Of a stretch of DNA of 64,000 bases, positions 44,894 to 57,526 are shown piece after piece. The notes beneath the pieces were generated by a model. The model was not told the origin of the DNA. It saw only the letters and a program-made list of their open reading frames with translations, and searched no databases. The first letter of the stretch is position 1, and every line of letters begins with the position of its first letter. Made by a program: the position numbers and the translations under genes. The DNA comes from Papaver somniferum (lineage: Eukaryota; Streptophyta; Magnoliopsida; Ranunculales; Papaveraceae): contig NC_039359.1 in NCBI RefSeq assembly GCF_003573695.1, positions 79,002,783 to 79,066,782 on the forward strand, given 5' to 3'.

Positions 44894-45791
44894 TTTACGA
44901 CAAGAAAGAAGAATTACGACTTATTTTGAAAGTCAAACATGACCTGTGGTTTCCACCGAGATGTCAAAATCGGCAATTTGTTTTTGTCGCCGATTTACAA
45001 AATAAGTTTGTCAAAAGAATCTCAGAGCAACATGCGCTCTTTTGTAGTCTAGTAAGTAGGGCGTAGTATTAAATTCTTTATGCCAACACCACCAACACCT
45101 GTCATATTCTCTTTTATCTCACTCAGCCTCTCTCTCGCAATCTGTGCTTCTTTCTTTGCATTCCCAAAACCTGCCTCGTTAAACAATAAAATCAGACTCT
45201 CAATTCCTGAACTGCCCTCTCCAATTTATTACCTCAATTTAAATTAGAAAATGACGTTCTTATCCTTGCCGCACTCACTGGATAAGAGTCGGAAACGGTT
45301 ACCATGGACTTTTTGAGACCGAAAATAGCGGAGATCTGTTAACACTCACTTGACCGCTGTAGCAAGAACGAAAATTAGTCAAGCACTGTGTTGACTCAGT
45401 CAGTGAAAGCAAAAGAAAATTAGAGTACTACTTTCTTGTGATTTTAATCCCAGTGTTAATCTCGTAATTCCATTTAAAACTAAGGGCAATTAACAAGCAC
45501 AACAACCACCTAAAAAATCTCCCGGTTTTATGTCACATAGTGAAATTCACTCACTCATCATCTCCATCTCCCCCATACCGCCATCAACAAGCCGGAAGGG
45601 AAGGAGAGGAGAGGAGTACACGCTCATTTCTGTACTCCCTACACAGAACCTTCTCTTTCACTTTCCAGATTTTCCTTCTTTTAGTTATTCTTCCCTGTAA
45701 TCTCAAGTTTCTCATCAAAATCCTTTCCATTTTCATTCAATTTCAGTATAAATTCATCTAACCTGTTTGCTCACTGTCGTCACAATTTCCG
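44894..45791 (+). promoter_or_regulatory. Upstream region and 5' leader of the LysM receptor kinase
   Basis: About 900 bp without a gene. The final 250 bp is strongly pyrimidine-rich (TTCTCTTTCACTTTCCAG and similar), as in plant 5' leaders. I see no TATA box placed convincingly; a TATAAAT at about 45747 is too close to the ATG to be trusted. Confidence 0.45.
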
Positions 45792-48700
45792 ATGAAGTTT
45801 GGTGAACTGATGATTCCGTTTTTATTACTCTTTTTCTCGTTGTCATACACTGCGTTTTCATATCCGGCACCGCTGAATTGTTCAGATACATCTCGAGTTT
45901 GTACATCATTTATAGCTTACAATTATAAACAACAAGGAGGTGGAGGAAATGCAGAAGAAAAAAATCTGGAAGTGATTCAAAGTATGTTTGATGTGTTACC
46001 AAATGATATAACAATCGAAGGAAATAATCGTGACTATGTGTATATTAAGAAAAACTGCTCATGTTTCTCACCGATTCATAAGTATTTGACGACGACGACG
46101 TATACGGTGAGACAGAATCAAGGATCAGTTTATGATATGGTTAGAGAAGCTTATGCGGAACTTGCTTATATTAACGAGTCGAATCGGACGGCTCGTTACG
46201 GTGCTGTGATTTCGTTGAGGTTGTTATGTGGTTGTTCGAGTGGATTGTGGAATTATTTGATGAGTTATGTGATGAAAGATGGGGATAGTATTGGATCGTT
46301 GGCGAGTCGGTTTGGTGTTAGTATGGAGAGTATTGAAACGCTTAATGGGATTACTAATCCTGATAATGTTACTGTTGGTGATCTTTATTACATTCCACTT
46401 GATTCAGGTTTGTGATTTTATTGATTTCATTGAAATTTCTGATCATTTTCAGTGTTTAATTGCTCAGCATACAAATTTGGAAGTCAAAATTAGGATTTGC
46501 GTTTATAAGTTTGATAATAAGAAGCTCAAAGTAGGTAATTTGTCGCGAATTTTCGATGCGATGAAGTGGTATTTATTACTTTATGTGGAAATAGGTGTGT
46601 TTTGAATCTGAAATGAGCTTGTCAAATAAGGCTAGTGAGTCCATGTGATACACCTAGAGGACATTTCATTCAGGAGATGTAAAGAACACATCCTTAAAAT
46701 TTATTGCATGCTAATTCGCGGTGTCCGCTTTCAGTGCTTTGGTTACTTTCGAGTTTTTGATGTTCAGTATCTGAACAATTTAGAGAAAGTGAGATCTTTT
46801 TTTTTGTGTGTGGCGTGAACTCTTTAGAGCATTTGGCTTTGTAGGGATCACAATGTTATCAATTGTATCATTTATTTAGCAAATTGATTTGCCTGTCAAT
46901 GGTTGTCCTTACTCTGAGCCATTATTTGATTGCTGTCCAGTTCCTGCACCCTTATCCAGTAGTCGTTACTTTTTTTTTTTTGCAGTTCCTGGTGACCCTT
47001 ATCCTCAGAAGACGGTGTCTCCCGCCCCAGTTCCCGCGCCCTCAGATGAAATTGTAATAGGTATGGAAGGTTGTTGCTTTTAGGTGTTGGGTTTGGAAGT
47101 TCCGGACAAGTTACCACAGGAGCTAGTGGACTGTTGGAAGTATTATATTCTGCCTGATTGAATGATAAATATAATAAAACTAACTAATGCAACATCATGC
47201 GACCAAGACAAGGTAGGCATATGAAAATAAAATAAATAACATAATGCAAGCTCACACAAGTTGTGTGAGCTTGAAGTCGTGGAAACATTATTTTGAATTT
47301 GATCAAAAACAAAGTGTAGTTCTTATCCTGTATCAGTACTCTCATGTGGACCCATGTGAAGGCCAGGGTCACCATGTTGAGTTGTCCAGTTGTGACACCA
47401 GCTAAATCAAATGTGTCAAGTTGATAGACAGAGATAAAAACCTGCAACTCCATTGAAGTATCCGTGGCCTCACAGTCTGGTTCATTTTTATTAGTGAATT
47501 TTTGGTGGATGGACAGTTAATGACTCATTTTTACTGTTTTTTTTTTGCAGCAACTGAAGTGGATCACAAATCTCACTTTCCATATGGATGGGTTATAGGG
47601 GGTGCCGGGTGTGCTCTTCTTTTGATTTGTGTCACCATCATCATCTGTGTTTACTGCCAAGCCTCTAAGAGTCGTGCAAAGGATAATGGAAAAATCCCAC
47701 ACAAATTTCACATTCTTGGAAGGTCAAGTTTCTGTTGTGCTTCAGGGAGGGACTGGAAACCGAATAATGAGGAATCAGGCAATCGGCAAAGCAATATTCC
47801 CAAAGGTAACATAGTTTTTATCATCATTTAGTCTTGAAAATGTCTTGGTACTGTAGAGCTTATAGTGAGTCCATTTGACCTTTAGGACTGATTTACATTA
47901 TTTCCACCTACTAAGCTTACTCCAGCAGTACTTATCGACCTATGTTTTGTAGTTATATGTAGTATGCAACACAGTTGCCTACTTAATCTATCTGTAAGCA
48001 ACATCTTTGTTATGATGAGATTCACGACATCGTTGTTGTGAGATATACTAATTTTAATTGGAAGGTTCACGTTGGTGTACATACCGCTGGCTCCCTCATC
48101 AGCTTAAAATGTGTGGTAGTATGAGCGAGCTCCACAATAGAGGTGGGACTGTGGACAGAATGTTTAGTGTACATTAAGTTGATTTCATGATAGGAAAAAC
48201 CCTTGGATCCTCTGTAATGAAAGGTCAAAGGACACTGAGAAACTAAATATTATAATTGGTACATCTTGTCTGTGCTACTTGCAACGTGATTCTCCTGGGC
48301 TTTTCCTTCTATTTCGTCTACCATTTTTGTTATACAAACTAGTTACCCAATGTGAGCTCATGTTATCTTTTTCAGCTGTGGGAGCTGATGTATTCGATAT
48401 GGAGAAACCCGTAGTTTTCACTTATGATGAGATTCTTTCGTCAACTGAATGCTTCTCTGATTCATTTCTTCTTGGCCATGGGACATACGGATCTGTGTAT
48501 TATGCAGTTCTTCGTGACCAGGTGCGCCAATTTATTTTAGTTTGCTGATGGTGCATTACGAGCGATTTGGTCATTTGAAGTAGTCAAGCTACCTGTGTTT
48601 CTAATGATAGATATTTTAACCCTTTCAGGAAGTGGCAATCAAGAGAATGGCTGCTATGAAAACTAAGGAGTTCCTTTCAGAGATGAAAGTCTTATGCAAA

Positions 48701-50244
48701 GTTCATCACTCTAATTTGGTAATGCTCCCTGTACTTTTAGCCAATGCCAACGATGCTTAGACACCATCTAATTTGGAGCTACATATCTGAATTGCATTTT
48801 AACCCTTGTGTCTTTTAATTATGTCAAGGTAGAACTGATTGGCTATGCGGCTAGTGATGAAGAACTGTTCCTTATTTATGAGCATGCTCAGAAGGGTTCA
48901 CTTGGAAGTCATTTGCATGATCCACACAACAAGGGTAAGAACTTCGTTTCCTTACCGAGTGACATTATTTATATATGCAACTTAAGACTGTTTAATGTTA
49001 GACTGTAAGAATTTATTTGGTCCGAAGTTCCTGACATTTGCTACTGACTGTATTATTCAGGTAATTCGTCCCTTTCTTGGATTGTAAGGGTACAGGTTGC
49101 GCTTGATGCTGCTCGTGGTTTGGAATACATTCATGAGCACACTAAAACTCATTATGTACATCGTGACATCAAAACGAGCAATATCTTACTTGACAATTCG
49201 TTCAGGGCAAAGGTATGGAGTTTTGACCCATCTCGATATTATCACGTGTAATCAGGATTATTTGTTGATATCATTAAATGTATCCTCTTTTGCATCTTAG
49301 ATTTCAGATTTCGGACTGGCAAAGCTTGTTGGGAAAACAGGTGAAGGAGAAGCATCTGTGACAAAAGTTGTTGGAACTTTTGGTTACTTGGCTCCAGAGT
49401 AAGTGAATGTACTTTTTTATGCTTTAGACCTTTGAGGTCTACCAAAACTTGCATTTGATTAAAGCCTCAAAACTGTAATTTCTGGCAGATACTTGAGTGA
49501 TGGGCGGGCTACAACGAAGAGTGATGTTTATGCATTTGGCATTGTACTTTTTGAGCTATTATCAGGGAAGGAAGCAATTACGCGATATGATGGCCCAGCA
49601 TATAAAAACCCTGAAAGACGATCATTAGCATCTATCGTAAGTCTACGCTTTTCATATTGTTACGAGCGAGTGTGCTATAAATCAGAAATATATACTTTCT
49701 GTAAAATAACATTATTCGAAGCATTTAGTCAAGCTTAAAAATATAAACTTTCAACTTGCCCCTATGGCTGTCAAGAAGGCATTTGGTAGGTTTCTACCTT
49801 TTGCAGTTTCCCTAAACTCATGTTACAGAGCAACGGTTCTGATATCTATATAAGCTGAAATTTTTGGGTTTCAGTATTTAGATTCCATTTTGGGGCTTTA
49901 TGTCATGGTTGGAAGTCGTGAACTTACAGCTAGGTGGTTAAGTAAGAAAAGTTAACAAAAGATGTATTAGAAAGTTGAAACATATAAAACATGTCATAGA
50001 AAGGGAATGTAACTGCGATGAAGGGATAAAGCTCCGGTATAGTTAATAACATGTCCTGCTTGGTATATTATTGTTGAAGCACATATGTAGCAACAACAAT
50101 TGTGAGAATATACCATGGAAGAAATATATAAATGATGATGGGCATTTCTTTTAGGATGTGAAGTTCCAAACAACATATTTAAGTTATTGGCCAAAAGGCG
50201 AAGAGCTTAGATGTACCGAGTTCTTAACAGTTTGTTTTTTCTTT

Positions 50245-50282
<38 letters not shown>

Positions 50283-51423
50283 TTACAGTTCTAACTTCTA
50301 ACTTTAAAACACTGGATTTACCAGTCCCAGCGGCACTCATATCATGAGTTGTACCCAGCATTTGACATAAAAAATGACAGTTCACCACTTGTACTACACA
50401 ATTATTAGTGAATCTTATAGTGTTTCTAATGTTAGCTTATTTTCAGATGTTAGCGGCGCTTAAGAATTCCACAAGTTCAATGAGTATGACAAGCTTGAGG
50501 GAATGCATTGATCCAAATTTGATGGACTTATATCCCTATGATTGTGTTTACAAGGTAATTATCAACCTCTTGTTATTCGTTTCAAATTACGTGTATTATG
50601 CAAGAATGCGAAATATGCATGCTAACTATCGGATAATAGGCTTACCCCGTTTCTGAGGTCGTTATCAACTTATTTATTCGGTGAAGAATTAAACATGGCA
50701 AGGCGAGATGAAAATCATGAGATAATCTCAATATAGGATGGATGTCCAGGAACTGAAAACACACAAAGTCGGGACTTGAAATGGCAAAGAAAGAATTAGA
50801 TAATAGAATCACGGTTACCTATAGTCGATTTACCCATGCATGATGCTCTTGAATGGTAGCCCAGTTGTTACTTGTCAGCGGTGGTCCTCTGGATATTCCG
50901 CAAGCTTCTCTAGGCCAAAATCACTGCAGCTGATGACTCACACCTATTAGAACTCCAATCGGAAAGTAAGAACGTAGTCATCGCGCTTGATTCACTGTGA
51001 TACAAATAAGAGGTGTTATCTTGATATCAAAACAGTAAATATCCAGTGGGTTTTCTGAAAGTGAGGTTGCCTATCCAAAGATAATATACAGGGAAGCGAA
51101 AACAAGAATAGAGGAAAATAGAAGAAGGAAGAACTGAAGTTGTTCGTAACTCACCTTTTACTGAATTGAAGTTGCCCATAGTATAACTCACTCCTGGTTT
51201 CTTTGTAGAATATTCATCTGATCTCCTCTTTGTTGTGCTGTTTACAATTCTTCTGTAGGTTGCGATGTTGGCAAAGCAGTGCGTCGACGAGGATCCAATT
51301 TTACGGCCAGATATGAAACAAGTTGTAATAACGCTATCACAAATCCTTCTATCATCTGTAGAGTGGGAAGCAACCCTTGCAGGAAACAGCCAAGTATTTA
51401 GTGGACTTGTGCAAGGAAGATAG
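45792..51423 (+). CDS. LYK3: LysM domain receptor-like kinase, LYK3-like
   Basis: Eleven exons join in frame to 652 aa: 45792-46407, 46986-47060, 47551-47805, 48376-48521, 48629-48718, 48829-48934, 49061-49212, 49301-49398, 49489-49636, 50447-50554, 51259-51423. Signal peptide at about residues 1-23. The ectodomain has paired cysteines ([18 protein letters not shown]) and a LysM ([29 protein letters not shown]). Exon 3 gives the membrane helix ([20 protein letters not shown]). The kinase has the glycine loop GHGTYG, Lys in [17 protein letters not shown] and APE; it is an RD kinase with all catalytic residues. This plasma-membrane family senses N-acetylglucosamine ligands; Arabidopsis LYK3 is the closest by motif and length, including the end [11 protein letters not shown]. 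Intact. Ligand and exact orthology are inferred. Confidence 0.93.
50247..50281. repeat. Poly-T tract in intron 9 of the receptor kinase
   Basis: About 35 nearly uninterrupted T in an 810-bp intron; could be simple slippage or the tail of an old minus-strand retroposon. Confidence 0.8.
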
Positions 51424-52466
51424 AGTAAGTTTTCAGTTTCTTCTCGTTTCACCAATTAGTCGCCACCTTATCTTCTTTTCTGTGTGTATACAGTTAGCAG
51501 CTAAGTGCTTGAAAAGATAGTAATTATGTATCTTCTTCTTTCTTCCTTCCTTTACTTCTTTGTCAATTCTTTTCAAACCTTTCTTGTATTCTTTTTAGCT
51601 TTTTACTGTAATGTTTGGTTTTTTTGTATGTGAGAAGTTTTTTCCGAATGTAATCTAGAAGTAAAGATGAACAACTCATGATGAAGGGTTTAATTTCTTT
51701 TGGACGAAGAACTGTAATGTCATTTTAGAAAAATGATGAATCTGTCTATTGAATATAGCTAATGCTTATAGAGTTTGCTGGTGAATATTATTTGATAAAC
51801 TTGTTTAGCGATAATGCTAGTGTGGATGGGGATTAACTTTTCCTGGGTACCTATTGTTTTCTTTACTCTTTTGATACTTTTACCGTCATTTCATCTAATT
51901 ACTTTCTTTTGTTTTTCCTTAATGGTGGAAGACAGCATTTAAACTTTTACTTTGGACCCGAGAACCCGCAATTTGGGCCGCTAACTAAAATCAAGGATCA
52001 TCATTTCTCCTCTTTTTTGATTTTATAGCCATTACCATCATCATTGGTACCATGAGCAGAAGATAGGAAACCCCACAGGCCAACAGGTCATATTCAAGAA
52101 AATCAACAAAAATCTAATCACCTGGCAGAACATTTTCCTGTTAAAACAAAACCATCTTTACAAAGCAAGCTAGTTGTACTTGTGAGCCAAATAGGTATAA
52201 TAGGAACACACACAGAGGAAAACATAAGAAAATTATCCAACCGAAAGCCAAAAGTCTCATTGCCTTGTATGAAGCATTTCCACAGGGGGGGAAATGGAAT
52301 ATAAAATGGATGACATTTTCTTCTTTTCTCCTAAAGCATCTTTTTCTTTATTCCTCGCACAGCTATCTTCCTTTCTCTCTTCTCATCAGTTTCTCTTAAT
52401 AAAAGTTTTTCTTTCATTTTGTTTGTGCATCAAAGTTAAAACACAAATACAAGATCACAAGACGCA
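51424..52466. other. Intergenic spacer between two tandem host genes
   Basis: About 1 kb holding the receptor kinase 3' UTR and the promoter and leader of the next gene (pyrimidine-rich near 52320-52430). No other gene recognised. Confidence 0.5.
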
Positions 52467-54236
52467 ATGGGGTGCTTCTGGAATTTTAGCAGTAAGAGTT
52501 CGAACAAACCTGCACTTGAAACTGCAATTGAATCAGATCAAGTTGCCAGAATACCGAAAGAAGAGTTGCTGTTGCAAATCCCAGGATGTACAGTTAACTT
52601 AGTTCAAGAAGGAGAAACTGTAGAAATTGCTCAAGGATGCTTTAATCTCGTTAAGCTCTCTAACGAGAATGTTCCCCTAGCTATTTTAGTTAAAGTTGGT
52701 GATGAACTTCAGTGGCCTTTAACAAAAGATGAACCAGTGGTGAAACTAGATGAGCTTGATTACCTGTTTTCATTGCCGATGAAAGATAAAAGTCTCTTGA
52801 GTTATGGCGTTACTTTCTCTCAACAAAATGGTAGTACTTTGAGTAATCTTGATTCATTTCTAAAAGAACACTCTTGCTTTTCTGGCTTTTCTTCTTCCAC
52901 TACCAAAAATACTTCGGATGTTCGGCCTCTTAACTGGGAAGAGTTTGCACCAAGGATTGAAGATTATAATGGAGTGTTGGCAAAAGCAATAGCAACTGGA
53001 ACTGGTGAGATTATTAAAGGTATTTTCAAGTTGAGCAATGCCTACACCAAACAGGTAAGCAAATGTTCAGATTCTGCTAACTGAGATTAGTAAGACAGCT
53101 AAATGCTAAACAGCCATATAATAAATGCAGGTTCAAAAGGGAGGTGCGATGATAATAACTGAAGCAGCTGAGGAAAAGAAAGGTAACTTAGGACTTGAAA
53201 ACAACAGCAACAAGAAAAGCACAAATGGTACGAAGAAGAAGAGTGGACTCAACAAGGGTTTAAAAAGGTAATATCAACACACACTAAAAGAACTGCAAAA
53301 TAAGTAACCTCTACAAGCAATAATATTTCCCGAATCCAATTTCATCCTTCTTTACTGTTTTCTGCACACTCTTAAACATAAATCTGACTATCGAAATAGC
53401 GACAATCAAGTACACAAGATGTAACATATATGCTTTGCTGTTTATCAGGGTGAGGACAGTTTCAAAGATGACAGAAAAACTGAGCAAGACTGTGCTTAAC
53501 ACCGTTGGGTATGCCACTGGGTCAGTAATGGGACCAATAGTTAGATCCCAAGCTGGTAAACAGTTTCTAGCTATGGTTCCTGGAGAGGTCCTCTTGGTTT
53601 CGCTCGATGCTGTCAGTAAGTAAAACACTATTCACACATAAAAAATTGCAATATCAGTCGGGTATAAGTGACAGGAAATGATTTTAGTTTCTTTCTCGAG
53701 CAGACAGGATTTTTGATGCAGCTGAAGTTGCTGAAAAACAAGCTCTTTCTGCTACATCCAAAGCTGCAACTACAGCGGTCAGCAATAGGTAAGGAAACTC
53801 AAAATGCAATTACCCCATCGATCACTGCCGTTGAAATCTAACACCCATAGACTAGTCACACTTCCTTTTGTGGCTTCATCTCGTGAACAGTTCTACAAGT
53901 TGAGGGAACCCATAAACTTATAAACTACCCAATTCCACACCCACTAGGGTCCTAACACATTCTACCTTCTAGTTGCATCCATGTAAATTTTCTTAACTTC
54001 GGTTTCCCTCTGTGCTTCCTCTATGAGGGTTAAATTTGCTACACCTACTAATTGGGTATTTATGGCTTCTTGGAAACAGATATGGAGAAAATGCAGGTGA
54101 GGCCACAGAACATGTATTTGCCACTGCAGGGCATGCTGCAGGCACTGCGTGGAACATCTTTAAAATCCGAAAAGCAATCAACCCTGTATCATCTGTTACC
54201 TCGGGAATAGCGAAGAGCGCAATAAAAAAGAAATAA
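52467..54236 (+). CDS. Senescence/dehydration-associated protein (ERD7-type)
   Basis: Five exons (52467-53054, 53131-53267, 53449-53615, 53704-53788, 54080-54236) give 377 aa. It begins MGCFW: Gly2 and Cys3 suit N-myristoylation and palmitoylation, so membrane attachment is likely. Residues about 30-120 form the conserved N-terminal part ([21 protein letters not shown]). The senescence domain (PF06911 type) runs from [20 protein letters not shown] through [20 protein letters not shown] to [20 protein letters not shown] and ends [12 protein letters not shown]7-type proteins are induced by drought, cold and ageing and bind membrane or lipid-droplet surfaces; the biochemical activity is not established. 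All junctions are GT-AG and in frame. Family assignment is firm; which ERD7 paralogue it matches is not. Confidence 0.92.
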
Positions 54237-54939
54237 CCTATGAACCCACAACTTACTCCCCATGGTCCCTGCAATTCTACTCCTGAACCGAGCAAAACTG
54301 TAATGAGCATGGTTCAGATTGCTAGTGTAACTTGTGCATTATTGAAATGTACTAATATATAACTCCTGTAAGACTACTTCTTTAAGCAACTTCCAATTAC
54401 AATTTATATTCGATAACTTTTCTTCTGACCAAGTGATTGCTCTCCTCTAAGAAATTTCCAGTTCTCACTGAATATTTTGTTTTTTTCCTTTTTCTTTTTC
54501 TAATTATAAACCCTCATTGAAATTTATTTGTACTTTGTGTTCTCACAGAGTGACATAGTGAAATAATAATATAATCTACATAGGAAACGAAAGTTAGACA
54601 GTGGTCGAGAAAATGAAGAAAACAATGTTTGATTGAATGGAGGTAACTCCTTTATCGCGTCATTACAGTATACACATTCAAGATACGAAATAATGCTGGA
54701 ATCATATGGGGCAAATAGAACCCCATCATTACAATAATACAATAAGGGGATGTCAAACACACTTCTGAACGCGTAAACTAGGGAAAAACTTCCTGCTAAG
54801 GTTGGTGGGTTTCAAGTACTCTTGGCGCAAAGATCCTTGGTATAGCAAAAGGGAACATATAGACACTTTCTTCCATTTAGCAGATGCTATAGGAGCAAAT
54901 ATACTTGAAATAAGACAAGGAAGTGAATATGTACCTATA
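54237..54939. other. Convergent 3' intergenic region
   Basis: About 700 bp between the ends of two convergent genes; contains both 3' UTRs, no further gene seen. Confidence 0.5.
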
Positions 54940-56569
54940 TTACTTGCAGAGTGATGCTAGTATGCGGCGGGGAGGATTGAATGGTCTTCGAGAATGGAGA
55001 ACAGCCAAGTTATCAATAAGTAAAACGTCGCCCTTCTGCCAGGGAATAGCAACAGATTCCTCCTCTAGGAGTTTAAGACACTCATGTATGACATCAGATG
55101 GCAAAGGGGTACCATCCCCAAATGTGACTGCCTTCACGGGATCATTGCGGCCATCCTTCCAACCTGTATACGCAGCAACCATACTATTAAACCAAATCTT
55201 GCGGCCCCTTGTTTTGTCATATTTAATAGCTGGGATCGGACCCATGACTGATTTCACACCATCCTCCGTCCATTCCAACTTCATACCTAAGCGAGCAGCC
55301 CTGAGTCAAGTTAAGCAAGTTAGAGAGTCAGATAGAGCCAAAAATTTCATTCACCCAGGAGACTTAGACCAATAGATAAAAACTGCATAATGACATCTTT
55401 TCCAATTTTTAGAACAACCCCATAATAAACGAAATCTAAAAGCAATGTAAAGCAAAGAGGGGTACTCTAATCGTCTGTGTAACTAGTTTTAGAATGAATA
55501 TGAACTTTTTTTATTATGTCATAACTTTGAACTAGGTCACCAATCATGACAAAACCTTAACAACTAGACATGAATGTTGGTATGAACCCATTATTGATAA
55601 GATAATTGCATTCTAAGAGTCAGGGTCTTTAGCATTAGATTATAACACCTTGGCCTACAACTGAAATTTGATTACAAATATCTGTAAGTAATATCAGATG
55701 AGGAGATGCCAAACCTCTCTTCAGCTATGCTTTTATCTTTAGTCAAGAACGTAGACTGCCACCCGCGTCCGATAGGCGATGAAGGATCATCTTCAGCCCC
55801 CAATATCCTAGTATATATCAAACCATCCTTGTCTAGTTTCTCCACAAACTCCGGAAATCTAACTTTCATCTTCTCATAAATGACATGACTAAGAACTATT
55901 GGAGTTTCTCCTCCTTTTCCAGGCTCTTCCTCACAATAAAAAAACAGTTTTGATGGGTACTCAGGAACCTGTTAAAGTGCAATAAACTCAAAATGCTTAC
56001 AAATAATTCAATGAACCCACAATGTTTCACCAAATCTTGCCCTAAAAACAGCACCATCACTATGAAAACAAGGGCAAATGAACCATAATTTCTACCTATC
56101 AGTAAGAAAATAAGTGAATTGCATAAATAAAGCAAGACCCGTGTTAAAAAGAAGTACAAACCTGAGCCATTTCATGATGAAAAGGGATTTTCTGATCAGG
56201 GGGAGACTCATTAGCAGTAAAAACCCTCCCAACAATATTAGTTCTAGGCGCAGCACCACCAACATAATGTAATTCATCATACCCAAAAGCTTCAACAACT
56301 TGATTAAACTCCGGAGCTGTATATACAGGAAACCCTCTTAATAAAAGAGCTCCATTCATGTGTACAAGTGATTCTAACCATGGTTTTTGGTGCTGTATGG
56401 TGTTAATGAAATCAGATAAATTCAATGTTTTCTTTGATGTGATGATTGATGGGAATTGATTATTAGTAGTACCATTGATGAGTTTCTGGTATGTTGGGAG
56501 TTTAATTACAGTGAAACTGGAAACTCCTTCAGTTTCTTCACCTGACATCGTTTTTGTGTCTAGGTTCAT
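54940..56569 (-). CDS. Clavaminate synthase-like Fe(II)/2-oxoglutarate oxygenase (TauD/TfdA family)
   Basis: Three minus-strand exons (56569-56162, 55968-55715, 55300-54940) give 340 aa. The start is MNLDTKTMSGEE; a second Met at codon 8 is a possible alternative. Motifs: ALLLRGFPV, YDELHYVGGAAPRTNIVG, the iron-binding PFHHEMAQ (H-x-E rather than the common H-x-D), GKGGETPIVLSHVIYEKM, GPIPAIKYD and the distal His in LLIDNLAVLHSRRPFNPPRR, followed by R-x-LASLCK. These match the plant group of Arabidopsis At3g21360, whose fold is that of clavaminate synthase but whose substrate is unknown. It is transcribed towards the ERD7-type gene. All motifs are present, so the enzyme is probably active. 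Do not read the name as clavam synthesis. Confidence 0.92.
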
Positions 56570-57269
56570 TAGAGAGAGACTGACCGAGAGCTTTGTTTTG
56601 AAGATTACTGGCTGGGGAGTGGGGACTGGGAACTATATGGTAGTTTATTTTTGGACCCCTTACGGTAGTGCTAATCTAGCATCTAATCGCTGAATAGACC
56701 CCGCTGAATGCGGAACAGTTAAAAGCTTGACCAGTCAACTAACTGACTGCGCTGAACCAAACAGCGCCTCAAAATTGAATTGATACTGGTATTTTGATCC
56801 ACTTCTCTCTCTACTCCTTCTATTTAATTAAACACTATTTCTACCTATAGAAACAATAAATATTATGGAAAGTATAGTCAACCAGTGACATGTTATAAAA
56901 CCAGATTTCTCTTTCCATTTCACGTGCTTACCCTCCTTCCACATTTTTTAATCACCCCATTTAAGAGGCCATGACGTGTATATAGGACTCATAGGTATAG
57001 CATGGACCATTAAAAAATCACCACACTCACTCACTGACATAGTCTCCTTTTTGGTGACAATAAGTTGAGTTTTCTTACTTTATACGTTCCTCTCTCCATT
57101 GTAATGTTTACTTAAAACCATAGCGCCCGATGGTTCAACGCAAAGTTCATTTTTTAAGCATTGAATTGTTCACCTCTTCAATCTCGCTGTTAGGTCACCC
57201 GCGGGCACATGTTAAGAGAGAGCACTAGTGTTAACAAATAGACTTCACTTTTTTTTTTGAACCACAATA
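56570..57269. other. Intergenic region upstream of the oxygenase
   Basis: Promoter side of the minus-strand oxygenase gene up to the copia insertion; a TSD CAATA lies at 57265-57269. No RNA gene or ORF of note. Confidence 0.5.
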
Positions 57270-57526
57270 AGATAGAACTCCTAGGTTTAAGGGTTAACTG
57301 TTAGGTTTTAACTGAAGAGAAGAGAGACAAGATGACGAAGTTTAAACAAGACAGTTTCTATTGATTTTGAATACACAGAATATACAGAGACTCAATGCAT
57401 ATATATGCATAACTAACTTGAGGGTTAAGATACTATCTTTCCCAAATAAACACAATTCCCTAATATACAGAGATTTCCAAATATACAGGACTGCTATGTA
57501 TGGCATGAAGTCACGTTGTGTTAACA
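57270..57526 (-). repeat. Copia LTR (3' in element orientation)
   Basis: Minus strand begins TGTTAACACAACGTG right after the purine tract; pairs with 62048-62304. Confidence 0.95.

Noticed and set aside
51027..51455. Minus-strand 142-codon ORF over the last kinase exon
   Set aside because: Overlaps a well-supported exon antisense and shows no domain.
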